From Actinomadura fibrosa (GTDB lineage Bacteria > Actinomycetota > Actinomycetes > Streptosporangiales > Streptosporangiaceae), in NCBI RefSeq assembly GCF_900659615.1, contig NZ_CAACUY010000008.1, positions 48,657 to 112,656 on the forward strand: a DNA stretch of 64,000 nucleotides, in the 5' to 3' direction. The notes beneath the pieces were generated by a model that saw nothing but the letters and a program-made list of their open reading frames with translations, was not told the DNA's origin and made no database searches. Shown here piece by piece: positions 44,244 to 53,785 of the stretch. Position 1 is the first letter of the stretch. Every line of letters begins with the position of its first letter. The translations under genes and the position numbers were made by a program.

Positions 44244-45644
44244 TCAGGGGCGCCAGAGGACGGCGGTGGGCTGCTGCTGCGTGAGCGTGACGGAGCCCGT
44301 CCAGGTGATGCCGGACGGTCCGGGCAGGTACGAGGAGTCCAGCAGGAAGCCGCGGTTGATCGCGGTGACGGTGGCGGGCGCGCCGTTGTCGCCGAGGCCG
44401 ATCGGCCGTCGGATCGCCTCGACGCTCGCGATGTCGGACAGCTTCGTCCCCTCGGGCAGCTCGACCGTGGTGGCGACGGCGCCGTCCCGGTCGATCGACC
44501 AGGTGGGCTCGTCGTGGTCGGAGCGGTAGAGGCGGGACGGGTCGGCCTTGAGGCGGACGCCGAGCGCGACGCCCGGGACGGAGCCGAGGCCCCTGGCGGC
44601 GCCGGTGGTCTTGGCGAACTCGGCCCACAGGTACGTGCGCTGGTCGCCGACTGCGCGGGTGGCCGGGTCGGACGGCTTCTCGATCTTGCCTTCGCGGACC
44701 ATCTCCTGCGCCATGATCTGGTACGTCCAGGGCTCGCGGTCCATCACGACCTCGCGGGCGCGCCCGGCGGGGCGGGTGGCGGTCGCGTCCGGCAGGAAGC
44801 GCAGCGGCGCGCCCGCCGAGACGACGTCACACATATTGTTATTTTGGGTGCAGGTCTGGAGGACCGGATGGTCGCCCTCGTAGCGGCCGGTGAACTTCAG
44901 CGTCAGGTGCTCGGGGGCCTGGTAGACGCCGGTCCCGTCCACGCGGCGACCCTGCGCGTCGACCTCGACGCGGTAGATCCACTCGATGTCGGTGGTGCGG
45001 CCCCAGCGGGCCATGAGGGCGGGCGAGTCGGTGCCGCCGTCCTCGTTGCTCCACACCACCGAGTACTCGATGATCTGGTGGCCGGGGGCGGCGGCGGGCT
45101 TCGTCTCGTGCCAGGCGATCAGCGGGGTGTCGGTGGTGGCGTTCTGGTACGGGTCGTTCAGCGGCCCGTTGGTGCGGCCGACGACGACCGGGGCGTGGCG
45201 GAGGGCGAGCTGGGCGGCGGCGGGCAGCGTGACGCGGGGGCGGGCGAGCGTGACGCGCCGGGCCGCCGGGGCGCTGCCGCGGGCGAACCGCAGGGTCACC
45301 CGGTGCCTGCCGTGGCGGACGTGCCCGAGCCCGAGGCTGCGGGCCGTCGGGGTGGACGAGGGGACGACCAGGTCGGTCACGTGGCGGCCGTCCACGGCGA
45401 TGGACACCACGGCGGACTCGGCGCCCTTGGCGGCCCAGGAGACGCCCGGCGCGGCGACGCTGAAGCCGATGACGGCCTCCCCGTCGCGGCGGGCGGTGAA
45501 CGTCAGCGACCGGGCGGGACCGCCGCGGTGCAGGCTGATGGTGCCCGGCGCCGTGCCGGCGTGGGCGGGGGCGAGGGCGAGCGGGGCGCTCGCGAGGGCG
45601 GCGCCGGTCAGAGCGAGGACGGCGTGACGCGCACGGCTACTCAT
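44244..45644 (-). CDS. Secreted protein of unknown function
   Basis: 466 aa. A Sec signal peptide (MSSRARHAVLALTGAALASA then PLALAPAHA, cleavage near residue 29) leads into a beta-rich region with a jelly-roll look (LHRGGPARSLTFTARRDGEAVIGFSV). A central domain follows (NDPYQNATTDTPLIAWHETK, IIEYSVVWSNEDGGTDSPALMARWGRTTDIEW), then a C-terminal part ending in SGITWTGSVTLTQQQPT. Four Cys-poor segments and one CTQNNNMC pair are seen. The ATDTPLIAWHE and WSNEDGG stretches recall actinobacterial secreted proteins near polysaccharide-active enzymes, but I recognise no catalytic motif. The gene is monocistronic on the minus strand. Confidence 0.75.
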   Translation of the reverse strand: MSSRARHAVLALTGAALASAPLALAPAHAGTAPGTISLHRGGPARSLTFTARRDGEAVIGFSVAAPGVSWAAKGAESAVVSIAVDGRHVTDLVVPSSTPTARSLGLGHVRHGRHRVTLRFARGSAPAARRVTLARPRVTLPAAAQLALRHAPVVVGRTNGPLNDPYQNATTDTPLIAWHETKPAAAPGHQIIEYSVVWSNEDGGTDSPALMARWGRTTDIEWIYRVEVDAQGRRVDGTGVYQAPEHLTLKFTGRYEGDHPVLQTCTQNNNMCDVVSAGAPLRFLPDATATRPAGRAREVVMDREPWTYQIMAQEMVREGKIEKPSDPATRAVGDQRTYLWAEFAKTTGAARGLGSVPGVALGVRLKADPSRLYRSDHDEPTWSIDRDGAVATTVELPEGTKLSDIASVEAIRRPIGLGDNGAPATVTAINRGFLLDSSYLPGPSGITWTGSVTLTQQQPTAVLWRP

Positions 45645-45778
45645 GATCGGCGAACTTAGGGCGGCGCGGTTGCGTTCGGGTGACGGGCCGGTCCCCCGTG
45701 GGTGTCGGGATTGTTGCCGCACGGCGCACGCCGCCGGCGTGCCCCGGGTCCCCGAGCCGTCGACCGGTTCGGCGGCGT

Positions 45779-46678
45779 TCAGACCGTGGTGCGCAGGGGC
45801 GCGAGCGCGTTCGGGAACTGGAGCGACACTCCGGTGAACCGCTGCGGTTCCCGTCCTCCGCGCTCGCCCCGGCCGGACTCGGGCTCGTACAGGGTGAGGC
45901 CGATGGTGGGGAGCCGTGTGGTCCGCCCGCGCCGGACGACGTCGTGGCCGAGCTCGCGGAAGAGGGCGACGACGTCCGCGGCGGGCTCGTCGAGCAGGTC
46001 GATGCCGTCCAGCCGCAGGCGCAGTTCGGGGTTGCCGCTCCAGCCGGGCCCGCGGGTCCCGAAGATCTCGGCGATCCGCTCGACGCCGCCCTCGCTCCGG
46101 TCGGTGGACAGCGCGAGGCGCCCGCGCCCGACCCGGATGCTGCGGTGGTCGGCCCAGCCGCACAGGAACGACGCCTTGGGCGGCTGGGTGCCGCAGTTCT
46201 CGGCGACCGCGGCGAGCGCGGCCCAGGCGTCGGCGGCCTCGGTGGAGAACAGGAGGTCCGCGTCGGGCAGCTGGGCGCCGCGCCCGGGCTCCAGGGTGAT
46301 GACGTACGGGGCGACGCGGCCGGGGAAGCGGGCGGGGTCGGCCTCCCGCAGGGTGACGAGGCCCTCCCACGCGACGGGCTCGTCCACGGCGAACCAGGTG
46401 ATCGCGGCTTCGGCGCCCAGCTCGTGGAAGGTCGCGTCGGTGAGCCGCTCCGCGATGGCCTCGCGCAGCCCCTCGGCGGTCTCGCTCAGCCGGCGGTGCC
46501 ACCACGGCGGTTCGGGATCGGACACCGCGCCGGTCTGCCAGCGCGTGCCGGCCCCGGAGAAGTCGGTGCGCCGCTCCGCGCCCGAGTCGTCCACGATCAC
46601 GCAGTGCCAGCCGGCCGGCTCGCCGCGCAGCAGGACGCGCGCGGGCACGCGTTCCCGGTCCGCCCCCTCAATCCGCAT
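45779..46678 (-). CDS. Uncharacterised cytoplasmic protein, immunity-protein-like
   Basis: 299 aa, acidic, no signal or membrane segment. I do not recognise the N-terminal two thirds (RLTDATFHELGAEAAITWFAVDEPVAWEGL; LLFSTEAADAWAALAAVAENCGTQPPKASFLCGWADH). The C-terminal module (DLLDEPAADVVALFRELGHDVV, then GLTLYEP and RFTGVSLQF) resembles a motif common in actinobacterial immunity and regulator proteins of polymorphic toxin loci. It is divergent from an immunity-like gene (46953), with no toxin in between. ATG 46678 has AGGGTCG upstream. Confidence 0.55.
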   Translation of the reverse strand: MRIEGADRERVPARVLLRGEPAGWHCVIVDDSGAERRTDFSGAGTRWQTGAVSDPEPPWWHRRLSETAEGLREAIAERLTDATFHELGAEAAITWFAVDEPVAWEGLVTLREADPARFPGRVAPYVITLEPGRGAQLPDADLLFSTEAADAWAALAAVAENCGTQPPKASFLCGWADHRSIRVGRGRLALSTDRSEGGVERIAEIFGTRGPGWSGNPELRLRLDGIDLLDEPAADVVALFRELGHDVVRRGRTTRLPTIGLTLYEPESGRGERGGREPQRFTGVSLQFPNALAPLRTTV

Positions 46679-46952
46679 TCGGACGACCCTATCCGCCCAA
46701 GAGGCGCAGCATGCTCCATTCGGCCCGGTCCCGGCGTGCCGGATCGCCGACCGGAAGCCTCCCGGGGGAGGCGCGCCCGGCTCGACCAAGATCGTCCCGC
46801 GAGGCGCGATTGCGGACGGACGGTTTCGCCGCGACACGGCGGCCGTTGCTCGACCTGGGCGGAGATGTCGGTACGGTCGAGGGCAGCGGCCGCGACGGGC
46901 TCCGTGCCTTCCCGGCCGGATCCACCCGACCGACCTTCCGGAGGTTCCGCGC

Positions 46953-47393
46953 GTGACCCACTCCGACCAGGTCCTGCGCTCCCCGCGGGAGCGGGAGGCG
47001 GTGAACGGCGCCGTCCGCGCGCTCCGGTCGGCAGCGCCCGCCGGCTGGGAGCGGCTCGGCTTCGAGTTCCGCGCGACGGTCGGGATCGACAGCGCCTCCT
47101 TCGAGGTCGAGGACACGGCGGGCCAGCGGCGCCCGACCACCCCGCCGGGGCAGGCCGTCGGACGGATGGACGAGCTGCGCCGCGTCATGTACCGGCGCGG
47201 GAAGGGCGCCTGGTTCACGGCCCGCCTGGACATCGAGCGCTCGGGCCGGTTCAGCGCCGAGTTCGACTACGACGGCGAGCCCGACTTCACGCCGCCGCTG
47301 ACCCCGGCCGCCTACGCCTTGGACCTCGACCGCTTCCCCCGGACGGACGACAACATCCCCTCCTGGCTCCGCCAGAAGCTCCGCGAGGCCTGA
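46953..47393 (+). CDS. YezG-like (DUF600-type) immunity protein
   Basis: 146 aa from GTG 46953 with GGAGG 8 nt before. Pattern: AAPAGWERLGFEFRATVGIDSASF, then MDELRRVMYRRGKGAWFTARLDIERSGRFSAEFDYDGEPDF, ending DRFPRTDDNIPSWLRQKL. The YDGEP and FPR..NIP.WL motifs are typical of the YezG immunity family that neutralises YeeF-type nuclease toxins. No toxin gene is adjacent, so it may be an orphan antidote against neighbours' toxins. Confidence 0.65.
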   Translation: MTHSDQVLRSPREREAVNGAVRALRSAAPAGWERLGFEFRATVGIDSASFEVEDTAGQRRPTTPPGQAVGRMDELRRVMYRRGKGAWFTARLDIERSGRFSAEFDYDGEPDFTPPLTPAAYALDLDRFPRTDDNIPSWLRQKLREA

Positions 47394-47476
47394 CGCGGCG
47401 AGACCCTAGGGCGCCTGGAGTCCTCCTCGGGAGTTGCCTGGACGGAGCAGGGGCGGGTGCGAGGCAGACTTGAGAG

Positions 47477-48685
47477 GTGCCCGCGACTCTTCCCGATGGT
47501 GATCCCGTACCCGCCGACGGTGCGCTGCCCTCCAGCGCCCTGGAGGGGCTGGGCGGGCGCCCCTTCGCGTTCTACGTGCACGTGCCGTTCTGCGTGACGC
47601 GCTGCGGGTACTGCGACTTCAACACCTACACGGCGACCGAGCTGGGCCCTGGGGCGAGTCGAGACTCCTACGCCGACACCGCCATCGCGGAGGTCCGGAT
47701 GGCGCGCCGTGTGCTCGGTGACGCCGACCTTCCGGTGGAGACCGTGTTCGTGGGCGGAGGCACGCCCACCCTTCTGCCGCCGGACGACCTGGGTCGCGTC
47801 CTGTCCGCCATCGACGCCGAATTCGGCCTCGCGCCCGGTGCGGAGGTGACGACGGAGGCGAACCCCGAATCGGTGGACGAGACGTATCTGGCGAAGCTCC
47901 GCGAGGTCGGTTTCACTCGCATCTCCTACGGCATGCAGAGTGCGCGCGAACACGTGCTGGCCGTCCTGGAGCGCACGCACACTCCCGGACGCGTCCCCCA
48001 GGTGGTGGACTGGACGCGCAAGGCGGGGTTCGAACACATCAACCTGGACCTCATCTACGGCACGCCCGGCGAGACCGACGACGACTGGCGCGCGTCCCTG
48101 GAGGCGGCGCTCGCGTCCGAGCCCGACCACGTCTCGGCGTACGCGCTGATCGTCGAGGACGGCACCCGTCTCGCGGCCCAGGTGCGGCGCGGCGAGCTCG
48201 CCGCGCCCGACGACGACGCCATGGCCGACCGCTACCTGGCCGCCGACGCGATGCTGAGCGCGCACGGCCTGCGCTGGTACGAGATCTCCAACTGGGCGAC
48301 GGGCCCGGACGCGGCCTGCCGCCACAACCTGCTCTACTGGACGGGCGCCGACTGGTGGGGCGTCGGCCCCGGCGCCCACAGCCACGTCGGCGGGACGCGC
48401 TGGTGGAACGTCAAGCACCCCGCCGCCTACGCCTCCCGCCTCGCCGAGGGGACGACCCCGGCGCACGCCCGCGAGGTCCTGGACGCCGAGGACCGCAGGA
48501 TCGAGCGCGTCATGCTCGAAGTGCGGCTCGCCGAGGGCTGCCCGGTCGATCTGCTCGACGATGCGGCCGTCCGGCGCGCCGTCGCCGACGGGCTGATCGA
48601 GCCCGGCCCGGTCGAGGACGGGCGCGCCGTGCTGACCCTGCGCGGGCGCCTGCTCGCCGACGCCGTCGTCCGCGACCTGACCTGA
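47477..48685 (+). CDS. hemW: Radical-SAM heme chaperone HemW
   Basis: 402 aa. YVHVPFCVTRCGYCDFNTYT carries CxxxCxxC (C39, C43, C46). Other HemW marks are GGGTPTLL, EANPESV, ISYGMQSAREHVL, INLDLIYGTPGE, and WYEISNWA with HNLLYWTGADWWGVGPGAHSH. HemW binds heme and passes it to respiratory proteins; it is often misnamed coproporphyrinogen III oxidase (HemN), which has an additional Cys in its motif (CxxxCxxCxC). Here F follows CGYCD, as in HemW. It starts at GTG 47477 and is convergent with the DUF4870 gene 25 nt downstream. lepA-hemW-hrcA order is conserved. Confidence 0.93.
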   Translation: MPATLPDGDPVPADGALPSSALEGLGGRPFAFYVHVPFCVTRCGYCDFNTYTATELGPGASRDSYADTAIAEVRMARRVLGDADLPVETVFVGGGTPTLLPPDDLGRVLSAIDAEFGLAPGAEVTTEANPESVDETYLAKLREVGFTRISYGMQSAREHVLAVLERTHTPGRVPQVVDWTRKAGFEHINLDLIYGTPGETDDDWRASLEAALASEPDHVSAYALIVEDGTRLAAQVRRGELAAPDDDAMADRYLAADAMLSAHGLRWYEISNWATGPDAACRHNLLYWTGADWWGVGPGAHSHVGGTRWWNVKHPAAYASRLAEGTTPAHAREVLDAEDRRIERVMLEVRLAEGCPVDLLDDAAVRRAVADGLIEPGPVEDGRAVLTLRGRLLADAVVRDLT

Positions 48686-48710
48686 CGCGGCCCGCCGCGC
48701 GGCTCCGGCG

Positions 48711-49520
48711 TCACTTGATCATGGGCCAGGCCATGAACTGCGGGTACCGGTAGTACTCGCCGCGGTTGCCGGCCAGCCCGGCCATGATCAGCAGGACGAT
48801 CTCCGCGATGCCCTGCGCGATCAGCGTGAAGAACCCGATGATCACGAACATCAGCACGATGTTGATGAACAGGTAGACGAACTGCGTGATGGCGAAGTTG
48901 AGGCCCTGCGCGCCGTGGTGGCGCAGGAACGGCGACTCGTCCTTCTTGGTCAGGTAAACGACGAGGGGGGCGATGAAGCCGACCAGAAATTGCCCCAGAT
49001 GGGCGAGCATCGCCCAGGTCCGCTCGTCGGACGTCGCGGCCGCGTATCCGCCGGCAGCGGCGTACGGCTGCATCTGCCCGCCGTACCCGTAGCCCGGATC
49101 CTGCCCGTAAGGGGCCTGCTGCCCGTAGCCGTAGCCCGCCTGCCCGGGTTGCCCGTAGCCCTGCTGCTGCCCGTACCCCGGTTGCGTGCTCCCGGGATAG
49201 CCGGACTGCCCGTACCCCTGCTGCCCATAGCCCGGCTGTCCGTATCCCGGCTGCCCGTAGCCCTGCTCCTGACCGGCCTGCCCGTAGCCCGGCTGCCCGT
49301 ACTGCTGCTGCCCGTACCCCGGCTGTCCGTACTGCTGCTGGCCGTAACCCGGTTGCCCGTAGCCCTGACCCTGCTGCCCCTGACCCTGCTCGCCGTATCC
49401 CTGCTGCCCGTATCCCTGCTGCTGACCGTACGGCTGTCCCTGGCCATATCCGGACTGGTCGCCCTGCCCCTGACCGGAGTCGCCTTCCTGGCCCGGTCGT
49501 TCCGGCTGCCCGTGCGTCAT
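48711..49520 (-). CDS. DUF4870-type membrane protein with a long Gly/Tyr/Gln repeat tail
   Basis: 269 aa. Residues 15-150 are prion-like low complexity with many [15 protein letters not shown] units. The C-terminal domain (about 160-269) is paralogous to that at 43476-44042: [45 protein letters not shown], three to four helices, and [20 protein letters not shown] 49520 is preceded by GGAG. Function unknown. The tail composition suggests self-association or interaction at the membrane surface; that is inference. Confidence 0.82.
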   Translation of the reverse strand: MTHGQPERPGQEGDSGQGQGDQSGYGQGQPYGQQQGYGQQGYGEQGQGQQGQGYGQPGYGQQQYGQPGYGQQQYGQPGYGQAGQEQGYGQPGYGQPGYGQQGYGQSGYPGSTQPGYGQQQGYGQPGQAGYGYGQQAPYGQDPGYGYGGQMQPYAAAGGYAAATSDERTWAMLAHLGQFLVGFIAPLVVYLTKKDESPFLRHHGAQGLNFAITQFVYLFINIVLMFVIIGFFTLIAQGIAEIVLLIMAGLAGNRGEYYRYPQFMAWPMIK

Positions 49521-49566
49521 CGCGTGCTCCTTCTCGGACGCCGCGCCGCGACGCGGGCCCGGGGGG

Positions 49567-50382
49567 TCAGGGTGCGGTCACGAAGTCGATGAGCTCCTCG
49601 ACGCGGCCCAGCAGGGCCGGCTCCAGGTCGGTGTAGGCGTTCACCGAGCGCAGGATCCGCTTCCAGCTCGCGCCCACGTCGTCCCCCCAGCCGAGTTCGG
49701 CGAGGACCCCTTCCTTCCAGGGTACGCCGCGGGGCACGCGTGGCCAGGCCCGGATGCCGACGGATGCGGGCTTCACGGCCTCCCAGATGTCGATGAACGG
49801 GTGGCCGGTGACGAGCACGTGCGGGGACGAGACCTGGGCGGCGATCCGGCTCTCCTTGGAGCCCGCCACGAGGTGGTCGACGAGCACCCCGAGCCGCCGG
49901 CCCTCGCCGGGGCCGAACTCCTCGACGATGGCGGGCAGGTCGTCCACCCCTTCGAGGTACTCGACGACGACACCCTCGACGCGCAGGTCGTGGCCCCAGA
50001 TCTTCTCCACCAGCTCGGCGTCGTGGAGGCCCTCGACGTAGATGCGGCTCTCCTTGGCCACCTGCGCGCGCAGCCCCCGCACGGCGATGGAGCCGGACGC
50101 GGAGCGGGCGGGGCCGCTGGGCGCGGCGGCCGGCCGGACGAGCGTGACGGGCCTGCCGTCGATGAGGAAGCCCGACTTCGTCAGCGGGAACACGCGCCGC
50201 TTGCCGAAGCGGTCCTCCAGCGTGACGCCGAGCTTGTCGCAGCCGACGACGGCGCCGCAGAAGCCGCTGTCGGGATCTTCCGCGACAAGGCCGGGTTCGG
50301 CCGGTATTTCGGGTATCTGACCTTTGCGGGGCCGTCGCCAGTCGCCGGACAGAACGTCGTCTCCGTAGTCCTTGCTGCGCAC
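49567..50382 (-). CDS. DUF3097-family conserved actinobacterial protein
   Basis: 271 aa from GTG 50382. [25 protein letters not shown] start, [15 protein letters not shown], a Toprim-like stretch [41 protein letters not shown] and [17 protein letters not shown]. The E-GLHDAE and DHLVAGSKE elements look like Toprim catalytic Glu/Asp motifs. The family is restricted to actinobacteria and has no established function; nucleic-acid handling is a guess from the Toprim resemblance. It is divergent from hrcA, with CIRCE and the hrcA promoter in the gap. Confidence 0.8.
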   Translation of the reverse strand: MRSKDYGDDVLSGDWRRPRKGQIPEIPAEPGLVAEDPDSGFCGAVVGCDKLGVTLEDRFGKRRVFPLTKSGFLIDGRPVTLVRPAAAPSGPARSASGSIAVRGLRAQVAKESRIYVEGLHDAELVEKIWGHDLRVEGVVVEYLEGVDDLPAIVEEFGPGEGRRLGVLVDHLVAGSKESRIAAQVSSPHVLVTGHPFIDIWEAVKPASVGIRAWPRVPRGVPWKEGVLAELGWGDDVGASWKRILRSVNAYTDLEPALLGRVEELIDFVTAP

Positions 50383-50553
50383 AGTCCCGCACGATAACCG
50401 GAAGGATAAGATCGCGCAGCCGCCCGGACGGGCCCCGGAGACGGCCCGGACGCCTCCCGTACAGGGGCGCCGTGCCGCGTTCCCGGCCGTTCCCGGGTGG
50501 CCGCGGGGCGGAGCGTGCGGGAGCGGGGACCACGGACAGGGGCCGCCGGGTCG

Positions 50554-50585
50554 TACACTTGGCACTCGGAAGTAAGGAGTGCCAG
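50554..50585 (+). promoter_or_regulatory. CIRCE element (HrcA operator) with overlapping -10
   Basis: TTGGCACTC (50559-50567), 9-nt spacer, GAGTGCCAG (50577-50585) matches the CIRCE consensus TTAGCACTC-N9-GAGTGCTAA, with one arm mismatch. TACACT at 50554-50559 is a plausible -10 just overlapping it. HrcA binding would repress hrcA-dnaJ, with release upon heat shock. Confidence 0.9.
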
Positions 50586-50647
50586 CAGCAAGGGCCGGCG
50601 CCGAGCCGGCCGATCGGGGACTGCGGTGGCAAGGAGGAGGTGACCAC

Positions 50648-51661
50648 GTGCTGGACGACCGGAAACTCGCGGTCCTGCGCGCCATCGTCGAGGACTACGT
50701 CTCCACCAACGAGCCGGTGGGCTCCAAGGCCCTCGTGGACCGGCACAACCTCGGGGTGTCCTCGGCCACCATCCGCAACGACATGGCCGTGCTGGAGGAG
50801 CAGGGGTACATCGCCCAGCCGCACACCAGCGCGGGGCGCGTCCCCACCGACAAGGGCTACCGGCTGTTCGTCGACCGGCTGTCGACGATCAAGCCGCTCT
50901 CGGTCGCCGAGCGCCGCGCGATCGAGACGTTCCTGACCGGCGCCTACGACCTCGACGACGTCGTCGGCCGGACGGTGCGGCTGCTGGCGCAGCTCACCCG
51001 GCAGGTCGCCGTCGTGCAGTACCCGTCGCTGACGCGCTCGACGGTGCGGCACGTCGAGCTGGTCCCGGTCGCCGAGGGCCGGCTGCTGCTCGTCCTGATC
51101 ACCAACACGGGGCGGGTGGAGCAGCGGCTCATCGAGACCGCCGGCCCGGTGTCGGAGGAATCGATCGGCCACCTGCGGGCGTTGCTCAACACATGCCTGG
51201 ACGGGCTCGGCCTCGGCGACGTCCCGTCCGCGGTCGCGGACCTGCCCGACAAGGTGGGGCCGGCCGACCGCCCGGTGGCGGCGTCGGTGCTGTCGGTGCT
51301 GCTGGAGACGCTGGTCGAGAACCACGAGGAGAAGATCGTGTTCGCGGGCGCGGCGAACCTCGCCGCGGTGGACTTCTCGCAGAGCCTGCGGGACGTCCTG
51401 GTGGCGCTGGAGGAGCAGGTCGTCCTGATGCGTCTGCTCGGCGAGACCGGCGACTCCTCTACTGTTACGGTGCGGATCGGCACCGAGAACCCCGACGAGG
51501 GGCTCCGATCGACCTCGGTCGTCGCCGCCGACTACGGCGTGGGCGACCTCACGCTGGCCCGGCTGGGAGTGCTCGGGCCGACACGCATGGATTACCCCAG
51601 CACGATGGGAGCGGTACGGGCAGTGGCACGCTACGTGGGACAGATCCTGGCGGGGTCGTAA
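50648..51661 (+). CDS. hrcA: Heat-inducible repressor HrcA
   Basis: 337 aa. N-terminal winged [73 protein letters not shown]. The following GAF-like and inserted dimerisation domains include [20 protein letters not shown] and [16 protein letters not shown]; the end is [24 protein letters not shown] 50648 is preceded by AGGAGGAGG. HrcA binds CIRCE, found 63 nt upstream. dnaJ starts at the base after its stop, so both form an autoregulated heat-shock operon. Confidence 0.97.
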   Translation: MLDDRKLAVLRAIVEDYVSTNEPVGSKALVDRHNLGVSSATIRNDMAVLEEQGYIAQPHTSAGRVPTDKGYRLFVDRLSTIKPLSVAERRAIETFLTGAYDLDDVVGRTVRLLAQLTRQVAVVQYPSLTRSTVRHVELVPVAEGRLLLVLITNTGRVEQRLIETAGPVSEESIGHLRALLNTCLDGLGLGDVPSAVADLPDKVGPADRPVAASVLSVLLETLVENHEEKIVFAGAANLAAVDFSQSLRDVLVALEEQVVLMRLLGETGDSSTVTVRIGTENPDEGLRSTSVVAADYGVGDLTLARLGVLGPTRMDYPSTMGAVRAVARYVGQILAGS

Positions 51662-52795
51662 GTGGCCAACGACTACTACGCGACCCTGGGCGTCCGCCGG
51701 GACGCCAGCGCCGACGAGGTCAAGAAGGCCTACCGCCGGCTCGCGCGGGAGCTCCACCCGGACGTCAACCCGGATCCGGAGACCCAGGAGAAGTTCAAGG
51801 AGATCACCCAGGCGTACGAGGTGCTCTCCGATCCGAAGAAGCGCGAGATGTACGACCTGGGCGCGGACCCGTTCGCGCCCGGCGGCGGGGCGGGCGCCGG
51901 GGGCTTCGGCGGCGCCGGGTTCCCCTTCAGCGACATCATGGACGCCTTCTTCGGCACCTCGACCTCGCGGGGCCCGCGGTCCCGCGCGCGGCGCGGCCGG
52001 AACGCCACGCTGCGGGTCGAGCTCGACCTCGCGGAGACGGCCTTCGGCACCACGCGCGAGCTGTCCATCGACACCGCGGTCGCCTGCGCCACCTGCGAGG
52101 GCTCGGGCTGCGCGCCCGGCACGCACCCGGAGACGTGCGAGACCTGCCACGGGCGCGGCGAGGTGCAGCAGGTGCAGCGCTCCTTCCTCGGCCAGGTCAT
52201 GACGGCCCGGCCGTGCCCGGCGTGCGGCGGCTTCGGCTCGGTGATCCGCAACCCGTGCGCGGAGTGCTCGGGCGACGGCCGGGTCCGCACCCGGCGGACC
52301 GTCAAGGTCAAGATCCCGGCGGGCGTCGAGAACGGCATCCACATCCAGCTCGCGGGCGAGGGCGAGGTCGGCCCGGGCGGCGGCCCGCCCGGCGACCTGT
52401 TCCTGGAGATCGTCGAGAAGCCGCACCCGATCTTCGAGCGGGAGGGCGACGACCTGCACTGCACGGTCGAGATCCCGATGACCGCCGCCGCGCTCGGCAC
52501 CAGCGTGACCGTCGAGACCCTCGACGCGGCCGAGCCCGTCGACATCAAGCCCGGCACGCAGTCGGGGCAGGTCATCACGCTGTACGGGCGCGGGGTCCGG
52601 CACCTCAACGAGAGCGGCCGCGGCGACCTCATGATCCACGTCAACGTGGAGACGCCCGGCAAGCTCGACGAGGAGCAGGAGGAACTGCTGCGGCGGCTCG
52701 CGAAGCTCCGCGGCGAGGAGCGCCCGCCCGGCAAGTTCGCGCCGGGGCAGCGCGGCATGTTCTCCCGCCTGCGGGACGTGTTCAACCAGCATTGA
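51662..52795 (+). CDS. dnaJ: Molecular chaperone DnaJ (DnaJ2)
   Basis: 377-aa co-chaperone that stimulates the DnaK ATPase. J domain at the start with HPD at residues 32-34, a G/F-rich segment (about 70-95), and the zinc domain with four CxxCxGxG-type repeats ([32 protein letters not shown]). Two C-terminal substrate-binding domains follow. GTG 51662 directly abuts the hrcA stop. No dnaK or grpE is in the window; actinobacteria keep DnaJ1 with dnaK elsewhere, so this is the second DnaJ. Confidence 0.97.
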   Translation: MANDYYATLGVRRDASADEVKKAYRRLARELHPDVNPDPETQEKFKEITQAYEVLSDPKKREMYDLGADPFAPGGGAGAGGFGGAGFPFSDIMDAFFGTSTSRGPRSRARRGRNATLRVELDLAETAFGTTRELSIDTAVACATCEGSGCAPGTHPETCETCHGRGEVQQVQRSFLGQVMTARPCPACGGFGSVIRNPCAECSGDGRVRTRRTVKVKIPAGVENGIHIQLAGEGEVGPGGGPPGDLFLEIVEKPHPIFEREGDDLHCTVEIPMTAAALGTSVTVETLDAAEPVDIKPGTQSGQVITLYGRGVRHLNESGRGDLMIHVNVETPGKLDEEQEELLRRLAKLRGEERPPGKFAPGQRGMFSRLRDVFNQH

Positions 52796-52898
52796 AGCGT
52801 CGCGGCGGCGGCCTACCGGGAGGGCCGCCGCGGCGGCCCGCTGCCATGACCGCCGGTCGTGGCCGGGCGGGCTTCGTCACTGTTCCTAGGTGGTGCGC

Positions 52899-53630
52899 AT
52901 GAGTCCGCCGGTGTTCCTGGCCGGGACGGCCGCGCTGGAGGGCGACCGCGTGGTCCTCGACGGCGCCGAGGGCAGGCACGCGGCGTCCGTCCGCCGGCTG
53001 CGGCCCGGCGAGCGCGTCGACCTGACCGACGGCGCCGGGCTGCTGGCCGAGTGCGTCGTCACCGCGGCCGACCGGGCGTCCCTCACGCTGGACGTGCTGG
53101 CCCGGCACCGGGAGGCCCCGCCCAGCCCCCGCCTCGTGGTCGTCCAGGCCCTGCCCAAGGGTGACCGGGGCGAGCTGGCCGTGGAGACGATGACCGAGGC
53201 CGGCGTGGACGAGATCGTCCCGTGGTCGGCGGCCCGCTGCGTCACCCAGTGGCGCCCGGAGCGCCGCGAGAAGGCCCTCGGCCGCTGGCGCTCCACCGCC
53301 CGCGAGGCGGGCAAGCAGGCCCGCCGCAGCCGCCTCCCGGACGTCGCCGGCCTCGCGTCCACGGCGGACGTCGCGGAGCGGATCGCCGCCGCGTCCCTCG
53401 CCCTGGTCCTGCACGAGGAGGCCGAGGCGCCGCTGAGCGCCGTCGAGCCGCCCGCGGACGGCGAGATCGTCCTCGTGGTCGGGCCGGAGGGCGGCATCAC
53501 CGCCGAGGAGCTGGAGCGCTTCGCGGCGGCGGGCGGCCGGGCCACCCGGCTCGGCCCGACCGTGCTGCGCACGTCGACCGCGGGCGTGGCCGCGGCCGCC
53601 GTCCTGCTCGCCGCGACCGGCCGCTGGTGA
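52899..53630 (+). CDS. rsmE: 16S rRNA m3U1498 methyltransferase RsmE
   Basis: 243 aa. PUA-like N-terminus (FLAGTAALEGDRVVLDGAEGRHAASVRRLRPGERVDLTDG) and a SPOUT methyltransferase domain with the knot motifs ALPKGDRGELAVETMTEAGVDEIVPW, VVGPEGGITAEELERF and LGPTVLRTSTAGVAAAAVLL. ATG 52899 has AGGTGG five nt upstream; GTG 52890 is an alternative. It probably belongs to the same transcription unit as hrcA-dnaJ (104-nt gap). Confidence 0.95.
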   Translation: MSPPVFLAGTAALEGDRVVLDGAEGRHAASVRRLRPGERVDLTDGAGLLAECVVTAADRASLTLDVLARHREAPPSPRLVVVQALPKGDRGELAVETMTEAGVDEIVPWSAARCVTQWRPERREKALGRWRSTAREAGKQARRSRLPDVAGLASTADVAERIAAASLALVLHEEAEAPLSAVEPPADGEIVLVVGPEGGITAEELERFAAAGGRATRLGPTVLRTSTAGVAAAAVLLAATGRW

Positions 53631-53643
53631 GCCCACCGCGCGC

Positions 53644-53679
53644 CGCTGACGGGCCTCACCGGCGCGTCAGCGACCCTTT
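53644..53679 (+). terminator. rsmE terminator
   Basis: CGCTGACG (53644-53651) and CGTCAGCG (53665-53672) form an 8-bp stem with a 13-nt G/C-rich loop, followed by ACCCTTT. It is 14 nt after the rsmE stop. Confidence 0.7.
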
Positions 53680-53785
53680 CGAGGCACGCCGATGATCGCT
53701 CTCGGCGAGCGGCGGCGTGGAGGCGGCGGGGGTTCGGGGGCGGCGGGGGTCCTTGATCGGGAGCGGGGCTGTTCCAGGGAGCGGA

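Noticed and set aside
52899..53630. Plus-strand shadow frames around rsmE as separate small genes
   Set aside because: They overlap the RsmE domain sequence out of frame and have no independent features.
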